From Chara braunii (lineage: Eukaryota; Streptophyta; Charophyceae; Charales; Characeae), in NCBI GenBank assembly GCA_003427395.1, contig BFEA01000231.1:1083681-1105786 (forward strand): a stretch of DNA of 22,106 nt, in the 5' to 3' direction. The first letter of the stretch is position 1. Each line of letters opens with the position of its first letter. A model generated the notes under the pieces. That model was not told where the DNA came from. It saw nothing but the letters and a program-made list of their open reading frames with translations, and made no database searches. Both the position numbers and the translations under genes were made by a program. Shown here piece by piece: positions 17,641 to 22,106 of the stretch.

Positions 17641-20600
17641 GACTCAGGGTGTCTCGATCGACATAGGGCCGTAATTTTGGTTGTCGGAGCCCTTCGTTGT
17701 TCGCAAGGCTTGTCCTTGATGGGCTTCGATGCACGTGACACGTCGGCCAATCTCGACCCTTCATTTTTGCATTTTTCGAAATTGTCCTCGTATTCAAGTT
17801 TTGTTATGCTTTTCACTTAGGATTTATCCGCACCCTAGCGAGCACATTTGAAATTTCTTTCTTTTTCAGGTTTTTCAAATTTTGGAAATCACGGGCGCCT
17901 ATTATGATACTTTGCAACGAATCCTTTCTTTTTCCATGTAAATTTTGGAGACATCCCTTTTAGCCCTCTGAAGTTTTTATTGTTAAATGATGGAACAGGA
18001 ATCGATGTAGGAAATTGCGTGCCTAGTGACTCGCGTGCGAAAATTTTCTTTCAAACTTATCAATTTCAATTCGGCTTCAGAAATTAGACGCAGCTTCACT
18101 GACATTTCGTGTAATTGTTTTGGTGTCTTTTTACTTTGCGGGCATACATCCTTCTGTGCCACGCTTCTGCATGCAATCTTTCCTCGCTTCCCCAACGCCT
18201 TGTTCGCGTCATCATCGACAAACTATAATTGACTTATTTTTCCTTCCTTTGAGATTTTTCTTTCTTCTTGCTTTCGTTGAATCTTGGTCCTGCACCATAC
18301 TACTTCCTGTAACCCCCTTTCCCACCTTTATCTACACAAGAGAATGCCCTGCTAATCCCCAAAGTTATCGTAGTGGCCAAACGACAACGTGTAAGGAGGC
18401 TTTGAACCCTTCACACTGCGATCCGATTGGCTACGGAGTACACTACGAGGATCAATATGGCCCTCCCACGTACCTTCCTCTTTTTCGTCTCTTCCCTTTT
18501 CTATCCCTCATCACCGCTTTCTTCCCTTCTCTTTCATAACTATAAATTCCGCAAGCGCATCATTTTTGCTCTCTCACAATACATCGGCCAACTCTTTTGG
18601 ACTAGTGGCTAGATGAGGTGGTGATCAGCAAGTCGAAAAGTCGTGACGAGTCGACTGCAACTTTGCTAGATTGCACATTGGATCGCTGCAACAGACTGCA
18701 GGATCTGGGTGAACCCGCATAGTAGTTGAGAGGGCAGGATGACGATCGTTGGGGCTTAGTGTTGAGTATGTGGCAGCCAAGATCGCCAACGCTTGAGCGA
18801 GATGAGGTGTATTGATGGTTGGATGACTGGCCTGGGGCCATAGCTCAAGAGAGAAGGTTTTTGTGTTTTGTCCTCTTCTTCCTCGTCGTATATTTGAAGT
18901 TAAGTTGCATGGCGAGATGCCATTTTTCCTTCTCAATCAAGTGGGTGTATTAATTTCTCTCTCTTTCTCTCCCCCTCTCTCGCTTTTTTTCCATGGATGT
19001 ATGAATGAATGGTGGTTGTATGTGCATGGCTAATGATGATTGTATGTGTGTAAGTGTGTCCTTGAGTCTTACCCTCGTTGTGCCCTCCCGTTTTCAGGAT
19101 CTCGTTGGGTGAGGATCTTCAGAACATGAGAGCCTACGAAGGTTGCTTAGTCAGATTAATGTCTTTTTGGTGCTAGCATATATGCTCTTTCTCTCTTACG
19201 GACCCTTCCAGAGGTGATGTAGCGATGATGGAGGAATGAATGGTTGTTGTTTTCCCTCCCTCCTTCCGTACTTATGATTTTTCCAGAGAAATCCTCCATG
19301 CTCTCGAGCAGCGAACCCAACGGTTCCCTCGTTACAATCTTCCACTTCCAAGGGGAAAGCAACGAGTGGAATGACGGCGCTCACACAACTCACGGACACG
19401 AAGCACTCCGACCGACTATTGTTCTAAAAAACTTTTAATTTTCTTCCTCTTTATTTCGAATGGATGAAACCTTGTATCGTTAAGAAGTATGATATGTCTG
19501 TGGTCCTATGGACGTGATCGAAGGGTTTTGGAATATGCATCCCCTTAAAGTTTCTCAACTCGTGAAGATTTTTGCTTTTCCTATTGTTTGAAGAGATGCG
19601 TCCGATCCCATGCAACGATCCAAGTAATTATTTATGTTGTCGTCACTCGAAACTTGTCTTCGTTTTCTTTCTTTTGAAAAACCCGTTATTATCTTTTCGG
19701 AAACTTCTTTGTGAACTCATCTATTAGTTTCCTGGGTAATCCCCGTTCATGCAGGAACATAGGGTGTGAAAGTCACATTGTATTGCCTGATTTGAAGTGA
19801 TTTCCTCTACGAAGGCAATTCCCAAAGATAATGGGGGTTAATCACCTTGTTTTCTGAACGGTGGATGCGTGTGTATCGGCCATGTGGACTGAGCCAGCCC
19901 AGCCATCGAGGCGTTGACTTCTCGAACATCCCCCCCACGGTCGTTCTCGTACAACGAGGACAAGACACGTGTCTGCGAGTGGGACGTACGAGAAGCCGTA
20001 ACCAAGATTGGCAGCCATTATCACTTTCCCTCAAAAACACCGTGTTCCAGATTCGTTAACTTGGGTTTTGTGATTATTGATACCCATTTCTTTCCCTATT
20101 CTGTTTTGCTTCCTTTCAACAAGCTGATTGTCATCCCATGGCCAACAGCTGCTCCTCACCGGCCTCGCACGCTGTGCAGCGATTGTTGCCGCACCGAGCA
20201 CTTCCAAGCCCAAGGGTTCAATTATCGAACTCGTGGCGGAAAGGAATTTAAGGAGAAAGAAGTGAGACTGCAACCCTCCGTTTCGGATTCTGAGCTCTAC
20301 GAAGAACGCCGTCTGTGCCTCGTTTGGAACTGAGATCCAACGTGCGTTCCTCCTCCTTTTCGGCCCGGAAAGAGGTGTTGCATTGTGTGCAACAAAGTTC
20401 AAAGATACTTTTTGGATTAGGTAGTCATTGGAAGGGATTCTTTTTCGCTTTTCCCACTTTGCTCGCCGTTCAATATCTGGCACCTCATGGGAGATTTCAG
20501 TTTTGTCTGGGTGTCCACACTCGATTCCCCATAAATCCTTGGCACATACCATTTTGCCACTTTCTAGGCCCCTTTCCGTTCTTTAGCCACTCTGACAGGA

Positions 20601-20682
20601 AAGTTGTGCAGGGCGTGAGGTTAGAGCGTCACAGGCCTGTCCAAGGGCAAGTCAAGCATGTGCCTCCTCGAACCACCCTTGA
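17641..20682. other. unrecognised intergenic stretch
   Basis: No retroelement motif or known gene is visible. Composition is T-rich on the plus strand, with pyrimidine tracts (for example 18957-18991), more like ordinary intergenic or intronic DNA than the repeats to the left. The longest open frame is 173 codons on the minus strand (20031-20552). It has no domain that I recognise and no supporting context. A TATA-like CTATAAATTC lies at about 18540 with no clear product downstream. Confidence 0.4.
19944..19994. repeat. nested palindrome around a G-box
   Basis: TTCTCGTAC (19944-19952) pairs perfectly with GTACGAGAA (19986-19994). Between them lies the perfect 12-bp palindrome AGACACGTGTCT (19963-19974) with a CACGTG core. 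The two symmetries are not concentric, being offset by about half a base. It could be a binding site or a chance structure. Confidence 0.5.
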
Positions 20683-21240
20683 CTAACTCACTCACTCACT
20701 TCCTCACTCCACTCTCTCCACTCACTCACTCTCACCCAGTCACTCGCTCGCTTGCTCAGTCACTCTCTCACTTTGTCACTGACTCTTTAAATCACTCACT
20801 CACTCACCCACCCACTCATCCAGCTCCCTTATTCATTCCACTCCACTGTACTCACTCACTCCATTCACTCCACTTACTCCACTCACTCCACTCCACTCAC
20901 TCCACTCCACTCACTCCACTCACACCATTAACTCCACTCGCTGCAGTAGATCACTCATTCCCCTCACTAACACATTCCACTCACTCACTCCCTCACTAAC
21001 TGCACTCACGCACTCCGGTCAGTCGCTACACTCGCTCACTCACATGCTCACTCCCCCTCTCTCCCTCGTTCCCTGCCAGGCCTGCCTCCCTCACTCACTC
21101 AATCAATCACTCACTCACGCACTCACTCATCGACTCCCTCACCCACTCACTCATCCACTCACTAAATGCTTCCTTCCCTCCCTCCCTCCCCCATTCACTC
21201 CCTCATCCACTCACTAAATGCTTCCTTCCCTCCCGCCCTC
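20683..21240 (+). repeat. CACT-rich low-complexity tract
   Basis: About 560 bp dominated by (CACT)n and its variants (CTCACTCA, CACTCCACT, CATTCACTC), without G-rich interruption. Open frames here encode Thr-His-Ser-Leu-Pro repeats and are artefacts of composition. Confidence 0.93.
21150..21234 (+). repeat. 52-bp tandem duplication within the CACT tract
   Basis: A 33-nt word beginning CTCATCCACTCACTAAATGC occurs at 21150-21182 and, without a mismatch, at 21202-21234. The duplication is recent compared with the surrounding degenerate repeat. Confidence 0.9.
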
Positions 21241-21286
21241 CACAATTGCCCGCCGTCCTCAGCCATCGCCCGTTGTGCTCCGCCAT

Positions 21287-21343
21287 TACATAATCGATTC
21301 GATTGTGCAACCGAGTCAGTTGCACAGTCGAATTGATTATGTA
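21287..21343. repeat. palindrome P1 of the foldback array
   Basis: The 25-nt arms (21287-21311 and 21319-21343) pair with two mismatches around a 7-nt loop. The region beginning AATCGATTCGATT resembles the arm of P2. Confidence 0.9.
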
Positions 21344-21676
21344 TTCGCGTCATGCAAGCGGGGAAAAAAAGAAAGGAAAAAAAAAACTGAAAAAATATAT
21401 GTTGTGCGTCATCTCGACACAAAAAACAGTTGTCTGAGCACCATCACAAAATTCTTATTCAAAACGTGGTAAAAACATAAAAATGAAAAACAAACAAACT
21501 AGGTAAACCAACGTTATATCCAGATTGCTTGTTTTCCGTTTTATTTATTTCTCCACGTTTTGAATAAGAATTTCGCCATGGTTCTCAAGCAAATGTTTCT
21601 TGTACGGAGGTTATGCACAACATAATTTGTTTTCAGATTTTTAAGATTTTTGTTTTTTTCCGCCCGCGCGATGCAA

Positions 21677-21718
21677 TTCTGAAATTGATTCGATTACGTG
21701 ATCGAATCAATTTCAGAA
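21677..21718. repeat. palindrome P2 of the foldback array
   Basis: The 18-nt arms (21677-21694 and 21701-21718) are perfectly complementary around TACGTG. The arm contains ATTGATTCGAT, close to the equivalent part of P1; the remainder differs. Confidence 0.93.
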
Positions 21719-22025
21719 CCGCGTCGTAAGGGCAGAAAAAAATCTCCAAAAAATATGAAAAACATGTATGTTGTGCATCACCTCCATACAAGAAATAGTT
21801 GCCTGAGCACCATCACAAAATTCTTATTAAGAACGTGGAACAAAAATAAAAAAATGAAAAACAAACCACCTAAATAGGACATTGTATATTTTTCGTTCTT
21901 TTTTTCCCACGTTTTGAATACGAATTTCATGTTGGTGCTAAGGCAAATATTTATTGTACGAAGATGCTGCATGACATAATATACATTTTTCTTTTTTTGG
22001 AGGGTTTTCTAGGCTAGCAGTCGAG

Positions 22026-22058
22026 CCGCCCGGGTCACCCTATTTTCCTGGGCGGCCC
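22026..22058. repeat. GC-rich palindrome P3 closing the array
   Basis: CCGCCCGGG and CCTGGGCGG form a hairpin with one mismatch around an AT-rich loop. It stands where a third separator would be expected but is unrelated to P1 and P2 in sequence. Confidence 0.7.
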
Positions 22059-22106
22059 GGCCATGCAAAAACCAGGGAAGGTCCCAGCCAACAACAACAA
22101 AAAAAA

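Larger units (their letters stand above)
21281..22060. repeat. tandem foldback array with alternating 71-nt modules
   Basis: A 71-nt module occurs four times: forward 21399-21469, reverse 21553-21623, forward 21768-21838, reverse 21907-21977. Forward/reverse pairs are separated by AT-rich spacers that are themselves partly complementary. Pairs are bounded by palindromes at 21287-21343, 21677-21718 and 22026-22058. The period is about 355-370 bp. The array starts abruptly next to the CACT tract. It could be two joined foldback (long-TIR) elements or a satellite with dyad-symmetric monomers. No transposase is present. Confidence 0.85.

Noticed and set aside
20031-20552. 173-codon minus-strand open frame as a gene
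   Set aside because: The longest frame outside the retroelements, but it has no recognisable domain, no clear promoter, and an overlapping opposite-strand frame of similar length. Not enough to call a gene.
20658-20999. 113-codon Thr/His/Ser/Leu-rich open frame
   Set aside because: Pure translation of the CACT repeat; no protein family.
21195-21972. Short coding frames with CLSTITKFLFKTW-like peptides repeated in the array
   Set aside because: The peptide recurs only because the DNA module recurs, in both orientations. The frames are short and interrupted.
1-22106. A CRISPR array or a bacterial defence system
   Set aside because: The repeats are tandem or palindromic without regular unique spacers, and the genes are eukaryotic retroelements.

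Overview
This is eukaryotic, non-genic DNA made mostly of decayed Ty3/gypsy LTR retrotransposons. No intact host gene, rRNA, tRNA or CRISPR array can be supported. Two elements carry a chromodomain or chromodomain-like tail after the integrase (chromoviruses). Many of the stop codons that break them look like C-to-T decay in CAG and TGG codons. This fits a methylating plant-type genome, probably a streptophyte. A charophyte alga is possible, but that is an impression the sequence cannot prove.

Layout: 1-2632 has no gene and holds a TA microsatellite, GA tracts, GC-rich hairpins and short tandem repeats. 2633-6586 (minus) is chromovirus A: protease remnant, reverse transcriptase, RNase H, integrase and chromodomain, broken by three TAG codons and one frameshift. 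At 4346-4383 it contains a perfect Nextera transposase junction adapter flanked by a 103-bp duplication. This is a library or assembly artefact, not biology. 6587-6660 is a 74-bp repeat block shared with 16308-16381. 6661-7802 is AT-rich and has no gene. 7803-9295 (minus) is a broken gag of another gypsy element. It meets, head to head, the truncated gag of chromovirus B (plus strand, about 9349-13584), which keeps a zinc knuckle, a candidate -1 frameshift site between gag and pol, protease, RT/RNase H, integrase and a short chromodomain-like tail. A probable 3' LTR with a TATA box follows (about 13625-14699). 14700-16307 holds no recognisable gene. 16392-17640 (minus) is a third gypsy fragment, with RNase H and part of the integrase. 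17641-20682 is unrecognised intergenic sequence. 20683-21240 is a CACT-rich low-complexity tract.

The least explained structure is at the right edge, 21281-22060. A conserved 71-nt module occurs four times in strictly alternating orientation, and the pairs are separated by palindromes whose outer bases are shared but whose centres differ. It looks like a tandem foldback element or a satellite with dyad-symmetric monomers, and is the best candidate here for something undescribed.
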